NCBI RefSeq assembly: GCF_900184035.1
Contig: NZ_FXWP01000014.1
Span: 186,001 to 250,000 of the forward strand
Origin: Kosakonia pseudosacchari
GTDB taxonomy: Bacteria > Pseudomonadota > Gammaproteobacteria > Enterobacterales > Enterobacteriaceae
DNA length: 64,000 bases
Direction: 5' to 3'
The notes under the pieces are model-generated. The model saw nothing but the letters and a program-made list of their open reading frames with translations, was not told the origin of the DNA and did not search any database. How positions within the stretch are numbered: position 1 is the first letter of the stretch; the number at the start of each line of letters is the position of its first letter. Below are positions 21,116 to 31,200 of the stretch, piece by piece. The translations under genes and the position numbers were made by a program.

Positions 21116-21171
21116 CGGATGTCCCAGTGATGGCGATTTTACCCAGTTTGCCACTCCGCCTGGCGGGGGAA

Positions 21172-21203
21172 CTCCTCCCTGGTCGTCATCGCCAGGGAGG
21201 AGG
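21172..21203. promoter_or_regulatory. Inverted repeat in malS-bax region, possible MalT boxes
   Basis: CTCCTCCCTGG (21172-21182) and CCAGGGAGGAG (21192-21202) form a perfect 11-bp dyad with a 9-nt centre. Each arm contains AGGGAGGAG, which resembles the MalT box GGGGAkGAGG (9 of 10 for the arm at 21194-21203). MalT activates malS in E. coli. It could equally be a repetitive palindrome like those near mtlA and dppA. Confidence 0.45.
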
Positions 21204-21429
21204 GCGCAGGGTGAGTGATCGCGCGCATATCGTTAACGATAATTGCGATAACCGCCACATTTATAAGAGATTGTCCGTTTTGTGTGCAGTTTCCTGGTGA
21301 CAGGATTTCAGAATTGGATTATTTCTGTACGTGCTCTTGCAGGCTATTTTTGGTATGATTTGAGATTCAGCTCTCAAAATCATGCAAAAAAGAAGGTGTT
21401 GGAATGTTCATATCCGACCAGGAGACCTA

Positions 21430-22257
21430 ATGATATCGATACCCATGCGACGACTTGGGGCCACGATACTCATGTTTTCCACCTTGATATTTTCAGGTGG
21501 GGTGCTGGCAAAGACGCACACAGAAACAGCGAGTCACAAAGCCCACGTCACTAAGGCAAGCGTAAAAAAACAGGCAAGCAGTAAACAAGAGTATTCTCGC
21601 AATAGTGTAAAAAGTAGTTCACTTCCTGATTTGCGAAAATACCCTTCCGGAACACCAAGGAAAAAAGCGTTTCTCCGGACGGTAATGCCTTATATCACCA
21701 GCAAAAACTCTGCGATTACCGCCGAGCGTAACTGGTTGCTGTCAAAACAGTACAACAGCCAATGGTCGCCGGCCGAGCGCGCGCGTCTGAAGGATATTAC
21801 TCAGCGCTACAAAATCAGCTGGAACGGGAATACGCGCCGTATTCCCTGGAACGCCTTGCTGGAGCGTGTAGACATTATCCCGGACAGCATGGTGGCTACC
21901 ATGGCGGCGGCGGAAAGTGGTTGGGGCACGTCAAAACTGGCGCGTACCAACAACAATCTGTTTGGCATGAAATGTGCGAAAGGTGCCTGTAAAAACGGGG
22001 CTGGCAAAGTGAAAGGTTACTCTCACTTCAACTCCTTACAGGAATCGGTTGATGCTTACGTCACTAACCTGAATACGCACACGGCCTATGCCTCATTCCG
22101 TAAATCCCGTGCGCAACTGCGTAAAGCGGATCAGGAAGTGACCGCTACCAACATGATCCATAAGCTGAAGGGTTACTCAACCCGTGGTGCGAGCTACAAC
22201 AACTACCTGTTTGCCATGTATCAGGACAATCAGCAGTTAATCGCCGCCCATATGTAA
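21430..22257 (+). CDS. bax: Bax, glucosaminidase-family protein
   Basis: This 275-aa exported protein has an N-terminal hydrophobic signal (RRLGATILMFSTLIFSGGVLA) and a C-terminal mannosyl-glycoprotein endo-beta-N-acetylglucosaminidase domain (about 130-270) with the likely catalytic Glu in MAAAESGWGTSKLA. This predicts peptidoglycan cleavage in the envelope, though the physiological role is unclear. The ATG at 21430, after CCAGGAGACCTA, matches the E. coli Bax start; the longer frame is rejected. Confidence 0.92.
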   Translation: MISIPMRRLGATILMFSTLIFSGGVLAKTHTETASHKAHVTKASVKKQASSKQEYSRNSVKSSSLPDLRKYPSGTPRKKAFLRTVMPYITSKNSAITAERNWLLSKQYNSQWSPAERARLKDITQRYKISWNGNTRRIPWNALLERVDIIPDSMVATMAAAESGWGTSKLARTNNNLFGMKCAKGACKNGAGKVKGYSHFNSLQESVDAYVTNLNTHTAYASFRKSRAQLRKADQEVTATNMIHKLKGYSTRGASYNNYLFAMYQDNQQLIAAHM

Positions 22258-22270
22258 TGTCAGCCTTGTA

Positions 22271-22297
22271 AACGCCTTCCAGCCGGAAGGCGTTTTT
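22271..22297 (+). terminator. Rho-independent terminator of bax
   Basis: AACGCCTTCC (22271-22280) and GGAAGGCGTT (22285-22294) pair with an AGCC loop and run into TTTTT. It lies 13 nt after the bax stop and just before the 3' end of convergent xylR. Confidence 0.88.
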
Positions 22298-22304
22298 CTT
22301 TGTG

Positions 22305-23483
22305 TCAGATAAGGATTTCGCTATAGCGGTCGCGGTAGTCTTTTGGCGTGCTGTCGTACTCTTTGCGAAACACCGAGTAGAAATATTGCAGCGACGGGTA
22401 GCCGCACATCTGTGAGATTTCATTGATCGAGAGCGATGTCGATATCAGCAGGCTACGCGCCTTTTCCAGCTTCTCCGCATGAATTACCGCATGAATTGTC
22501 TCACCGACCTCTTCTTTAAAGCGCTTTTCCAGGTTTGAACGCGAGATGCCGACGGCATCCAGCACCTGATCCACTTTGATGCCTTTACAAGCGTGATTGC
22601 GAATGTAATGCATCGCCTGAATTACCGCCGGGTCGTTCAGCGAGCGATAATCCGTCGAGCGCCGCGCCACCACGCGCACCGGTGGAACCAGCAACCGCTG
22701 TAACGGCATGGTTTCGTTATCCAGCAAGCGGTGCAGCAGCTTCGCCGCCTGGTAGCCCATTTGTCGGGTGCCTTGCGCCACGGAAGAGAGCGCAACGCGC
22801 GACAGATAGCGGGTGAGTTCTTCGTTATCGATGCCGATCACGCACAGTTTTTCTGGCACTGGTATATGCAAATGGTCACACACCTGCAAAACATGGCGCG
22901 CGCGGGCGTCGGTCACGGCGATAATACCGGTCTGCGGCGGCAGCGTTTGCAGCCAGTCTGCCAGCCGGTTTTGCGCATGTTGCCAGTTCTCTGGCGCGGT
23001 AGTCAGCCCCTGGTAAACCACACCGCGGTACTTCTCTTGCGCCACTAACTGGCAGAAGGCGTGCTCACGTTCTGCCGCCCAGCGTTTGCCGCTGGAGACT
23101 GGCAGGCCGTAGAACGCAAAACGGTGCACGCCTTTCTCTTTCAGATGCAAAAACGCGCTCTCCACCAGCGCGTAGTTGTCGGTCGCGATGTAATGCACCG
23201 GTGGGTAGTGCTCCGGTGTGTGATAAGAACCGCCCACGCCGACAATCGGCACGTCGACATCCGCCAGCAGCCGCTCAATGTCCCGATCGTCATAATCGGC
23301 GATCACGCCATCGCCCAGCCACTCTTTGATATTTTCAATACGGGCGCGAAAATCCTCTTCAATGAAAATATCCCACTCGGATTGCGAGGCCTGCAAATAT
23401 TCGCCGACCCCTTCGACAACCTGGCGGTCGTAGGCTTTATTGGCATTAAATAACAATGTGATGCGATGGCGCTTCTCAAACAT
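22305..23483 (-). CDS. xylR: Xylose operon transcriptional activator XylR
   Basis: This 392-aa AraC-family activator has a periplasmic-binding-protein-like xylose domain (about 5-270, LacI/GalR fold) fused to a C-terminal AraC helix-turn-helix domain (about 285-385; GISRSNLEKRFKEEVG and SINEISQMCGYPSLQYFYSVFRK). With xylose it activates xylAB and xylFGH together with CRP. Length equals E. coli. It lies 102 nt after xylH in the same direction; E. coli also has a weak xylR promoter there. Confidence 0.97.
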   Translation of the reverse strand: MFEKRHRITLLFNANKAYDRQVVEGVGEYLQASQSEWDIFIEEDFRARIENIKEWLGDGVIADYDDRDIERLLADVDVPIVGVGGSYHTPEHYPPVHYIATDNYALVESAFLHLKEKGVHRFAFYGLPVSSGKRWAAEREHAFCQLVAQEKYRGVVYQGLTTAPENWQHAQNRLADWLQTLPPQTGIIAVTDARARHVLQVCDHLHIPVPEKLCVIGIDNEELTRYLSRVALSSVAQGTRQMGYQAAKLLHRLLDNETMPLQRLLVPPVRVVARRSTDYRSLNDPAVIQAMHYIRNHACKGIKVDQVLDAVGISRSNLEKRFKEEVGETIHAVIHAEKLEKARSLLISTSLSINEISQMCGYPSLQYFYSVFRKEYDSTPKDYRDRYSEILI

Positions 23484-23585
23484 GTTGGTTTGCTTCCTGA
23501 CTTTCCATCCGATCTCATTATCATATTCACCAAGCTGATGAATAAAAAAGATCCGGCAGTGTGATCGCGCCTTAATTCACAACTT

Positions 23586-24767
23586 TCAGGCCCGCCGTTT
23601 GGTGGCTGAGTCCATCCACACGGCGAGCAGCAAAATGGCCCCTTTAACGATATATTGCCAGAACGTCGGCACATCCATCATGCTCATGCCGTTATCCAGC
23701 GACGCCATAATAAACGCGCCCATCACCGCGCCTGCGACGCTACCAATACCGCCTGCAAGGCTGGTGCCGCCAATGACGCATGCGGCAATGGCGTCCAGTT
23801 CGGCGATGTTCCCGGCGGAAGGTGAACCCGCGCCGAGGCGCGAGCTGAGGATCAAACCGGCAATCGCCACCATTAATCCGTTAATCGCAAATACCGCAAG
23901 TTTGGTGCGCTCGACGTTAATGCCGGAAAGCCGTGCCGCTTCCAGGTTGCCGCCAATCGCGTAAATACGGCGGCCAAACGCGGTGCGCGTCGCCATAAAC
24001 ATGCCGGCCAGCAGCAAAAATGCCAGCAGCAGTACCGGCGTGGGGACGCCACGGTAATCATTCAGCAGCCAAATGGCTCCAAGCACGATCACCGCGATAA
24101 TTGCCTGGCGGCCGACTGCCGTCGTGGAGGGAGAGGTTGCCAGCCCCAGCGTCTGGCGGCGCATGCGTCCGCGCCACTGCCAGAGTACAAAAGCGACCAG
24201 ACCCAGCAGGCCCACACCGAAACCTACGCCGTCTGGCAAATAGCTTTGGCCAATTTGCGACATCGCCGCGCTGGTGGGGGAAACCGTGGTGCCGTTGGTG
24301 ATGCCGATCAGCACGCCGCGAAAAGCCAGCATCCCGGCCAGCGTGACGATAAATGAAGGGACTTTGCGATACGCTACCCACCAGCCGTTCCAGGCACCGA
24401 GCAGCAGGCCGAGCACCAGTGTCACCACCACGGTCAGCGGCAGCGGCCAGCCCAGCCAGACGTCGAAAATCGCCGCCGCGCCGCCGAGCAACCCCATCAT
24501 GGAGCCGACGGAAAGGTCAATTTCGGCGGAGATAATGACAAACACCATGCCCACCGCCAGGATGCCGGTGATCGCAGTCTGGCGCAGCAGATTGGAGATA
24601 TTACGCGCGCTGAGATACGCGCCATCGGTCATGCCAGTGAAAAACAGCATAATCACCACAATGGCGGCGATCATCACAAAGACTTGTAAGTTAAGGGACT
24701 TCAGTCCGGAAAAAGCCCCTGGTGAGGCGGTGGCTAACTTGATTTCAGACGGGTTGCTTTTCGACAT
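23586..24767 (-). CDS. xylH: D-xylose ABC transporter permease
   Basis: This 393-aa inner-membrane permease of the BPD_transp_2 family has about ten hydrophobic segments and the conserved [14 protein letters not shown] loop in the N-terminal half. It forms the channel for high-affinity xylose uptake with XylF and XylG. Length equals E. coli. Its first 23 nt overlap the end of xylG. Confidence 0.97.
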   Translation of the reverse strand: MSKSNPSEIKLATASPGAFSGLKSLNLQVFVMIAAIVVIMLFFTGMTDGAYLSARNISNLLRQTAITGILAVGMVFVIISAEIDLSVGSMMGLLGGAAAIFDVWLGWPLPLTVVVTLVLGLLLGAWNGWWVAYRKVPSFIVTLAGMLAFRGVLIGITNGTTVSPTSAAMSQIGQSYLPDGVGFGVGLLGLVAFVLWQWRGRMRRQTLGLATSPSTTAVGRQAIIAVIVLGAIWLLNDYRGVPTPVLLLAFLLLAGMFMATRTAFGRRIYAIGGNLEAARLSGINVERTKLAVFAINGLMVAIAGLILSSRLGAGSPSAGNIAELDAIAACVIGGTSLAGGIGSVAGAVMGAFIMASLDNGMSMMDVPTFWQYIVKGAILLLAVWMDSATKRRA

Positions 24768-26286
24768 GATGTTCGCTCCTCAGCGCCGCTTCCATGACCT
24801 GTTCCTGGGTCAGATTACGATTGATGAGATCGGCTTTTAGCTTGCCTTCATGCATCACCAACACCCGATCGCTTAATCCCAGCACTTCGGGAAGCTCGGA
24901 TGAGATAACGATGACGGCGATCCCCTGCTGCACTAACTGGTTAATCAATTTGTAGATTTCGTATTTCGCGCCGATATCGATGCCGCGCGTGGGTTCATCA
25001 AGAATCAGGATGCGCGGATTGAGTAACAGGCAGCGGGCGAGAATGGCCTTTTGCTGGTTGCCTCCGCTCAGGCGGCCAATGGCCAGCTCCGGTGAGGAGG
25101 TTTTTACTTTTAGCCGCTGGAGTGACTGTAAAATGCACGCCTGCTCGGCGGCGTCGTCCAGGCTGCTTAACGCGCCGGTAAACTGGCTAAGCGCCGCCAG
25201 CGTGATGTTCTTGCCCACCGCCATCACCGGCACGATGCCGTCTTTTTTGCGATCTTCCGGCACCATGGCGATGCCAAAGTCGATAGCCTGCTGACAGTTG
25301 TGAATCTGTACCTGCTTGCCATCAAGAAAGATTTGTCCTTCCCAGCGCCCCGGCCAGACACCAAACAGGCACTGCACCGCTTCAGTTCGCCCGGCGCCGA
25401 CCAGCCCGGCAATGCCAAGGATCTCGCCGCGCTTCAGGCTGAATGAAATATCGTTCACACGTTTGATATGGCGGTTTACCGGATGCCAGGCGGTAAGGTG
25501 TTCAACGCGCAGGATCTCGTCGCCTGTCGCGTGCGGTTCATTGGGGTAGAGCGCGGTCAGTTCGCGACCGACCATCATCGTGATGATGTCGTCTTCACTC
25601 ATGCCAGCGGCATCACGCGTACCGATATGCTTGCCATCACGGATAACGCAGATGGTGTCCGATATCGCTTTGACTTCATTCAGCTTGTGGGAAATGTAAA
25701 CGCAGGCGATATCGTGATTTCGCAGGTCGCGGATGATATCCAGCAGCACGGCGGTCTCCTGCTCGGTCAGCGAAGCGGTGGGTTCATCGAGGATAAGCAG
25801 CCGCACCTGTTTGTTCAGCGCTTTGGCGATTTCAACCAGTTGCTGTTGCCCGAGCCCTAAATCGCCCACCCGGGTATCCGGGGAAATCGACAGGCTCACC
25901 TGTTTAAGCAACTTCTCGCAGCGCAGGGTCATCTGGTCATAATCCATCACGCCGTGACGAGTAATTTCCGTACCGAGGAAAATGTTTTCCAGTACGGTTA
26001 AATGTTTCACCAGCGCCAGCTCCTGGTGAATGATGGCGATACCTTTGCGCTCGGTATCGCGGATATGGCTGGCTTGCAGGGTTTCGCCCGCAAAAATGAT
26101 TTCTCCCTCGTAACTGCCTGCCGGGTAAATCCCACACAGCACTTTCATCAGCGTAGATTTACCCGAACCGTTCTCACCGCACAGCGAGAGCACCTCACCC
26201 GCGTTAAGGTGCAGGCTGACGTTATCTATCGCCTTTACGACACCAAAAGTTTTGGTGATATTTTTCATTTCAAGTAAATAAGGCAT
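24745..26286 (-). CDS. xylG: D-xylose ABC transporter ATP-binding protein
   Basis: This 513-aa protein has two ABC modules in tandem. The first has Walker [10 protein letters not shown] (about 37-45), signature [15 protein letters not shown] and Walker [11 protein letters not shown]. The second has a degenerate Walker A region (GLVGAGRTE), signature [16 protein letters not shown] and Walker [11 protein letters not shown]. This arrangement is usual for sugar importers. It energises XylH-XylF xylose uptake. Confidence 0.97.
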   Translation of the reverse strand: MPYLLEMKNITKTFGVVKAIDNVSLHLNAGEVLSLCGENGSGKSTLMKVLCGIYPAGSYEGEIIFAGETLQASHIRDTERKGIAIIHQELALVKHLTVLENIFLGTEITRHGVMDYDQMTLRCEKLLKQVSLSISPDTRVGDLGLGQQQLVEIAKALNKQVRLLILDEPTASLTEQETAVLLDIIRDLRNHDIACVYISHKLNEVKAISDTICVIRDGKHIGTRDAAGMSEDDIITMMVGRELTALYPNEPHATGDEILRVEHLTAWHPVNRHIKRVNDISFSLKRGEILGIAGLVGAGRTEAVQCLFGVWPGRWEGQIFLDGKQVQIHNCQQAIDFGIAMVPEDRKKDGIVPVMAVGKNITLAALSQFTGALSSLDDAAEQACILQSLQRLKVKTSSPELAIGRLSGGNQQKAILARCLLLNPRILILDEPTRGIDIGAKYEIYKLINQLVQQGIAVIVISSELPEVLGLSDRVLVMHEGKLKADLINRNLTQEQVMEAALRSEHHVEKQPV

Positions 26287-26334
26287 GGCTGCTCCACGTC
26301 ATTCGCTGATATACAGCGCCTGAAAGAGATGGCA

Positions 26335-26360
26335 GCCGACGCGCCCGCAGGCGCGCCGAC
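26335..26360 (-). repeat. xylF-xylG intercistronic hairpin
   Basis: GCCGACGCGCC and GGCGCGCCGAC face each other around a short loop (about 9 of 11 pairs) immediately after the xylF stop codon. There is no T-tract. Hairpins here often protect or attenuate the transcript after a highly expressed binding-protein gene. Confidence 0.6.
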
Positions 26361-26364
26361 GGTT

Positions 26365-27357
26365 TTAGAGCTGATTTTTCTGATGGAAGCCGTCTTTGAT
26401 GACAGTAGCGTCGATGTTGTCTTTGGTGACTTCGATTGGCGTCAACAGGCGGGCAGGGACATCTTTCAGACCGTTATTCAGTGAAGCGTCCGCTTTTGGC
26501 GTTTTGCCGTTACCCAGTTCGACGGCGATTTCCGCAGCGGTATTAGCGAGTTGGGTGATTGGCTTATAGACCGTCATGGTCTGGCTGCCGTTAATCAACC
26601 GTTTCACCCCTGCGAGGTCGGCATCCTGACCCGAAATCGCCACTTTCCCGGCCAGACCCTGGGCGCTCAGCGCCTGAATTGCACCGCCAGCGGTTGCATC
26701 GTTGGAAGCGACCACGGCATCAATTTTGTTATTGTTGGCGGTGAGGGCATTTTCCATAATCTTCAGCGCGTTTTCCGGTAACCAGCCATCGACCCATTGA
26801 TCGCCGACAATTTTAATTTTGCCGCTATCAATATAGGGTTTTAATACCTTCATTTGCCCGGCTCGGAATAACTTGGCGTTATTATCGACCGGCGATCCGC
26901 CCATTAAAAAGTAATTGCCCTGCGGGACTTTGCTTACCAGGCTTTGCGCCTGTAATTCCCCGACTTTTTCATTATCGAAAGAGATATAGAAATCGATGTT
27001 GGCATTATTAATCATGCGATCGTAAGCCAGGACTTTAATTCCTTCCTGTTTGGCTTCTTTTATTACATTACTTAATACCTGGCCGTTATAGGGAATAATA
27101 ACCAGCACATCGACACCACGGTTGATCATATTTTCAATTTGCGACATCTGGGTTTCTTCATTTCCGTTTGCGGATTGAACAAACACGTCAGCACCGAGCG
27201 ACTCGGCTTTTTTAACAAAGATATCGCGGTCTTTTTGCCAGCGTTCAAGGCGCAAATCGTCAATCGCCATGCCGATTTTCACCTCTTTGGCATGGCCGAA
27301 AGCGCTTGCCAGCAGCAGGGAGGCGCAGAGTGTAAGGCAAAGGTTCTTTATCTTCAT
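26365..27357 (-). CDS. xylF: D-xylose-binding periplasmic protein
   Basis: This 330-aa binding protein has a signal peptide (KIKNLCLTLCASLLLASAFGHA, mature start KEVKIGMAI) and a type I periplasmic-binding fold. It captures D-xylose in the periplasm and delivers it to XylGH. The ATG at 27357 gives the E. coli length; the 22-codon upstream extension is rejected. First gene of xylFGHR, divergent from xylA. Confidence 0.97.
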   Translation of the reverse strand: MKIKNLCLTLCASLLLASAFGHAKEVKIGMAIDDLRLERWQKDRDIFVKKAESLGADVFVQSANGNEETQMSQIENMINRGVDVLVIIPYNGQVLSNVIKEAKQEGIKVLAYDRMINNANIDFYISFDNEKVGELQAQSLVSKVPQGNYFLMGGSPVDNNAKLFRAGQMKVLKPYIDSGKIKIVGDQWVDGWLPENALKIMENALTANNNKIDAVVASNDATAGGAIQALSAQGLAGKVAISGQDADLAGVKRLINGSQTMTVYKPITQLANTAAEIAVELGNGKTPKADASLNNGLKDVPARLLTPIEVTKDNIDATVIKDGFHQKNQL

Positions 27358-27707
27358 AATAGTAATACCTTTTGTAGGGTGAAGGGCGAGATAAAAGAAA
27401 CATGCACTGCTATAGACGAGCAAATTCTTAACGCAGAATTCCTCTCTGGCAATTACAGATTTTTATCCGGGCATTACGTTTTTTGGTTTATTTGCTGATT
27501 TATGACCGCGATCTTATTTTAAAAAAAGCAAAACCGATTTTGCATAAAAAAGAGGAAGGCACCTCGCAGCGGCAGATATCAATATTTTGCGAGCCAGCGC
27601 ACGTTTGTGCATTCTCTTAATAGCAGTGTGAAATAACGTAATTGAGCGAGTCAGAGAGAGAATCCAGTATTAATGTCAGATTTGTACACTCGCCAATGGA
27701 GCTCATT
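27358..27707. promoter_or_regulatory. xylF/xylA divergent control region
   Basis: These 350 bases separate the divergent xylose operons and must hold both promoters and the XylR sites. A degenerate CRP-like dyad, TGCGA-N6-GCACG at 27588-27603, sits in a stretch clearly similar to the E. coli xylA control region (TTTTGCGAGC and AGCAGTGTGAAATAAC). I could not delimit the XylR half-sites with confidence. Confidence 0.6.
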
Positions 27708-29030
27708 ATGCAAGCTTATTTCGACCAGCTGGATCGGGTTCGTTTTGAAGGTCCAAAAACCACGAATCCTTTAGCGTTTCGTCATTACAATCCGGATGAG
27801 CTAGTGCTCGGTAAGCGCATGGAAGATCACCTGCGTTTTGCTGCCTGCTACTGGCACACCTTCTGCTGGAACGGCGCAGATATGTTTGGTGTGGGCTCTT
27901 TCGATCGCCCATGGCAACAGCCTGGTGAAGCCATTGCGATGGCGAAGCGTAAAGCCGATGTCGCGTTTGAGTTTTTTCATAAACTCAATGTGCCCTATTA
28001 CTGCTTCCACGATGTGGACGTTTCGCCGGAAGGCGCGTCGCTGAAAGAGTATCTGAACAATTTCGCGCAGATGGTGGACGTGCTGGCGGAAAAACAGCAG
28101 CAGAGCGGCGTGAAGCTGTTATGGGGTACGGCGAACTGCTTTACCAACCCGCGCTATGGTGCGGGCGCGGCGACCAACCCGGACCCGGAAGTGTTCAGTT
28201 GGGCGGCAACGCAGGTGGTGACCGCCATGAACGCCACCCACAAACTCGGCGGCGAAAACTATGTGCTGTGGGGCGGCCGTGAAGGCTATGAAACCCTGCT
28301 CAACACCGATCTGCGCCAGGAGCGCGAGCAGATTGGCCGCTTTATGAACATGGTGGTTGAGCACAAGCATAAAATCGGTTTTCGCGGTACGTTGCTTATT
28401 GAGCCGAAACCGCAGGAACCGACCAAGCACCAGTACGATTATGACGCCGCCACCGTGTATGGCTTCCTGAAACAGTTTGGTCTGGAGAAAGAGATTAAAC
28501 TGAATATCGAAGCCAACCACGCCACGCTTGCCGGCCACTCCTTCCATCATGAAATCGCCACGGCCATCGCGCTGGGGCTGTTTGGTTCAGTGGATGCGAA
28601 CCGCGGCGACCCGCAGCTCGGCTGGGATACCGACCAGTTCCCGAACAGCGTCGAAGAGAACGCGCTGGTGATGTATGAAATCCTCAAAGCGGGCGGTTTC
28701 ACTACCGGCGGCCTGAACTTTGACGCCAAAGTGCGTCGCCAGAGCACCGATAAATACGATCTTTTCTATGGCCACATTGGCGCGATGGACACCATGGCGC
28801 TGGCGCTGAAAGTGGCGGCTCGCATGGTGGAAGAGGGCGAGCTGGATAAACGCGTGGCGAAACGCTATGCGGGCTGGAATGGTGAGCTGGGCCAGCAAAT
28901 TTTGCAGGGGCAGCTTAGCCTCGCAGAGCTGGCGAAGTACGCTGAACAGCAGAACCTGGCGCCGCGCCACCAGAGCGGTCACCAGGAGCAACTGGAAAAT
29001 CTGGTTAACTACTACCTGTTTGATAAGTAA
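27708..29030 (+). CDS. xylA: Xylose isomerase
   Basis: This 440-aa class II xylose isomerase converts D-xylose to D-xylulose in the cytoplasm. The TIM barrel carries the catalytic His in [11 protein letters not shown], the lysine and glutamate of [17 protein letters not shown], and metal ligands in [12 protein letters not shown] and DANRGD. The ATG at 27708 starts [15 protein letters not shown] as in E. coli (440 aa). First gene of xylAB. Confidence 0.98.
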   Translation: MQAYFDQLDRVRFEGPKTTNPLAFRHYNPDELVLGKRMEDHLRFAACYWHTFCWNGADMFGVGSFDRPWQQPGEAIAMAKRKADVAFEFFHKLNVPYYCFHDVDVSPEGASLKEYLNNFAQMVDVLAEKQQQSGVKLLWGTANCFTNPRYGAGAATNPDPEVFSWAATQVVTAMNATHKLGGENYVLWGGREGYETLLNTDLRQEREQIGRFMNMVVEHKHKIGFRGTLLIEPKPQEPTKHQYDYDAATVYGFLKQFGLEKEIKLNIEANHATLAGHSFHHEIATAIALGLFGSVDANRGDPQLGWDTDQFPNSVEENALVMYEILKAGGFTTGGLNFDAKVRRQSTDKYDLFYGHIGAMDTMALALKVAARMVEEGELDKRVAKRYAGWNGELGQQILQGQLSLAELAKYAEQQNLAPRHQSGHQEQLENLVNYYLFDK

Positions 29031-29079
29031 ACCGTTCTGCGCCGCCGATAACGCGGCGCACTAAAAAGGAGTGGTCACT

Positions 29080-30534
29080 ATGTATATCGGGATCGATCTT
29101 GGCACCTCTGGCGTGAAGGCGATTCTGCTCGGTGAGCAGGGCGAGGTGTTGGCCTCGCATACGGAAAAACTCAGCGTGTCGCGACCGCACCCGCTGTGGT
29201 CGGAGCAAGATCCCGAAGCATGGTGGCAGGCGACGGACCGCGCCATTCTGGCATTGGGCGAGGCGCATTCGTTACAGCAGGTAAAAGCGATGGGCCTCGC
29301 CGGGCAGATGCACGGCGCGACGCTGCTTGATAAAGAAAACCAGGTGCTGCGCCCGGCTATTCTGTGGAATGACGGTCGCTGCGGCGAAGAGTGCGCGCTG
29401 CTGGAAGAAAAAGTCAAGAATTCTCGGGCGATTACCGGCAACCTGATGATGCCCGGTTTTACTGCGCCGAAGCTTCTGTGGGTGCAGCGTCACGAGCCAG
29501 AAATATTTGCTCGTGTGGCGAAGGTGCTACTGCCCAAAGATTTTCTGCGCCTGAAAATGTCCGGCGTATTCGCCAGCGACATGTCTGACGCGGCTGGAAC
29601 AATGTGGCTGGATGTGGCGAAACGCGACTGGAGCGATGAGATGCTGGCGGCCTGCTCGCTTTCACGTGCGCACATGCCTGCGCTGTTTGAAGGCAGCGAC
29701 ATCACCGGCGAATTGTTGCCAGAGATCGCCCGGCGCTGGGCGATGCCGGTGGTTCCGGTTGTGGCGGGCGGTGGAGATAACGCCGCTGGTGCTGTCGGCG
29801 TCGGTATGGCGGATGCAGGCCAGGCGATGCTGTCGCTGGGCACATCCGGCGTCTATTTTGCCGTCAGCGAAGGGTTCCTCAGTAAACCCGAAAGCGCGGT
29901 ACACAGTTTTTGCCACGCGCTGCCTGGCCGCTGGCATTTGATGTCGGTAATGCTTAGCGCGGCTTCCTGTCTGGACTGGGCGGCGAAGTTAACGGGGCTG
30001 GAGTCGGTTCCGGCATTGATTAACGTCGCGCAACAAGCGGACGATAACGCCGGGGATCTGTGGTTTTTACCCTACCTTTCCGGCGAGCGTACACCGCATA
30101 ACAACCCACAGGCGAAAGGCGTGTTCTTTGGTCTGACGCATCAGCATGGCCGCGAAGAACTTGCCCGCGCTGTGCTGGAAGGTGTCGGTTTCGCGCTGGC
30201 GGATGGTATGGATGTCGTCCACGCCTGTGGCGTCACGCCGCAAAGCATTACGCTTATCGGTGGCGGTGCGCGCAGCGCCTGGTGGCGGCAAATGCTGGCG
30301 GATATCAGCGGATTGCAGCTTGATTACCGTACCGGTGGCGATGTGGGGCCTGCGCTGGGCGCGGCGCGGCTGGCGCAAATTGCTGTCAATCCGCAAACGC
30401 CTTTGACGACGTTACTGCCGCAACTGCCCGTTGAGCAACAACACGCACCGGATGCTGGCCGACATGCCCATTACGCGCCACGACGCGAAACGTTCCGGCG
30501 TATCTATCAGCAGCTACTGCCACTGATGTCCTGA
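29080..30534 (+). CDS. xylB: Xylulokinase
   Basis: This 484-aa FGGY-family kinase phosphorylates D-xylulose to xylulose 5-phosphate, which enters the pentose phosphate pathway. Motifs: phosphate-1 loop GIDLGTSGVKA at the N-terminus, catalytic Asp in VVAGGGDNAAGA, and LIGGGARSAWWRQ in the C-terminal lobe. The ATG at 29080 follows AAAAGGA and gives the E. coli start MYIGIDLGTSG; an upstream in-frame start adds only three residues. It lies 49 nt after xylA. Confidence 0.97.
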   Translation: MYIGIDLGTSGVKAILLGEQGEVLASHTEKLSVSRPHPLWSEQDPEAWWQATDRAILALGEAHSLQQVKAMGLAGQMHGATLLDKENQVLRPAILWNDGRCGEECALLEEKVKNSRAITGNLMMPGFTAPKLLWVQRHEPEIFARVAKVLLPKDFLRLKMSGVFASDMSDAAGTMWLDVAKRDWSDEMLAACSLSRAHMPALFEGSDITGELLPEIARRWAMPVVPVVAGGGDNAAGAVGVGMADAGQAMLSLGTSGVYFAVSEGFLSKPESAVHSFCHALPGRWHLMSVMLSAASCLDWAAKLTGLESVPALINVAQQADDNAGDLWFLPYLSGERTPHNNPQAKGVFFGLTHQHGREELARAVLEGVGFALADGMDVVHACGVTPQSITLIGGGARSAWWRQMLADISGLQLDYRTGGDVGPALGAARLAQIAVNPQTPLTTLLPQLPVEQQHAPDAGRHAHYAPRRETFRRIYQQLLPLMS

Positions 30535-30616
30535 TTTCGTCTGCTTATCCGGCCCGCTGTTCAGGTGGGCTGGAATCACCATGATGTTGTCCTTTTTTGG
30601 TCTTAGCGGACGCAAA

Positions 30617-30657
30617 ACTCCTTGCCACAATAGCATTAACCTTACTGAGCAAGGAGT
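30617..30657 (+). promoter_or_regulatory. Dyad that overlaps the hydrolase ribosome site
   Basis: ACTCCTTGC (30617-30625) and GCAAGGAGT (30649-30657) are perfect inverted repeats separated by 23 nt. The right arm contains AAGGAGT, the ribosome site of the gene starting at 30664. As RNA it could hide the site; as DNA it could be an operator for the adjacent regulator. Confidence 0.55.
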
Positions 30658-30663
30658 CCTGAA

Positions 30664-31200
30664 ATGTCCCGCACCGCGCTGATTAACATCGACACACAGC
30701 AATCTTTTTTCCATCGTGACTACTGGCAAGAGACGGATTTCGCCGCGTTTCAGCAGGCTATCTCCACGCTTATTGCTGGCTGTGAAGCTCGCGGCGTACC
30801 GGTAGTCGATATCTTTCATGTCGCCGACAGCGGGCCGTTTGCGCTGGAGAGCGGTTTTGTCGCGCCGATGCCGTTCCTCAAACACCAGGCGGCGGTGACA
30901 TTTCATAAACATGTACACAATGCCTTTACCGATACCGGGCTCGATCACTGGTTGCGTAGCCGCGATATCAACCACCTGATTATTTGCGGTATTCGCACCG
31001 AACAGTGCTGTGAAACCACTGCGCGCGTCGCGTCAGATCTGGGGTATCGCGTGACCTTTGTCAGCGAAGCGACACTGACCTTCCCGATGACGCATAAAGG
31101 GGTTACGCTGGACTGCAACGCGCTGCGCCATCGCACCGAAACCGTGCTGGAAGGCCGCTTCGCTGCCATTAAAACCGTCCACGAAATTCTGGAACTGTAA
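30664..31200 (+). CDS. Isochorismatase-family cysteine hydrolase
   Basis: This 178-aa protein belongs to the isochorismatase-like hydrolases, a Rossmann-like fold that acts on amides or vinyl ethers. The likely catalytic triad is Asp10 (INIDTQ), Lys82 (FHKHVH) and Cys115 (GIRTEQCCETTARVASDLGY). The family includes nicotinamidases, N-carbamoylsarcosine amidases and biuret hydrolases, so the substrate cannot be named. It has no E. coli K-12 counterpart at this place between xylB and wecH. Its stop overlaps the start of a GlxA-type regulator by one base, so the pair is probably one transcript. Confidence 0.85.
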   Translation: MSRTALINIDTQQSFFHRDYWQETDFAAFQQAISTLIAGCEARGVPVVDIFHVADSGPFALESGFVAPMPFLKHQAAVTFHKHVHNAFTDTGLDHWLRSRDINHLIICGIRTEQCCETTARVASDLGYRVTFVSEATLTFPMTHKGVTLDCNALRHRTETVLEGRFAAIKTVHEILEL

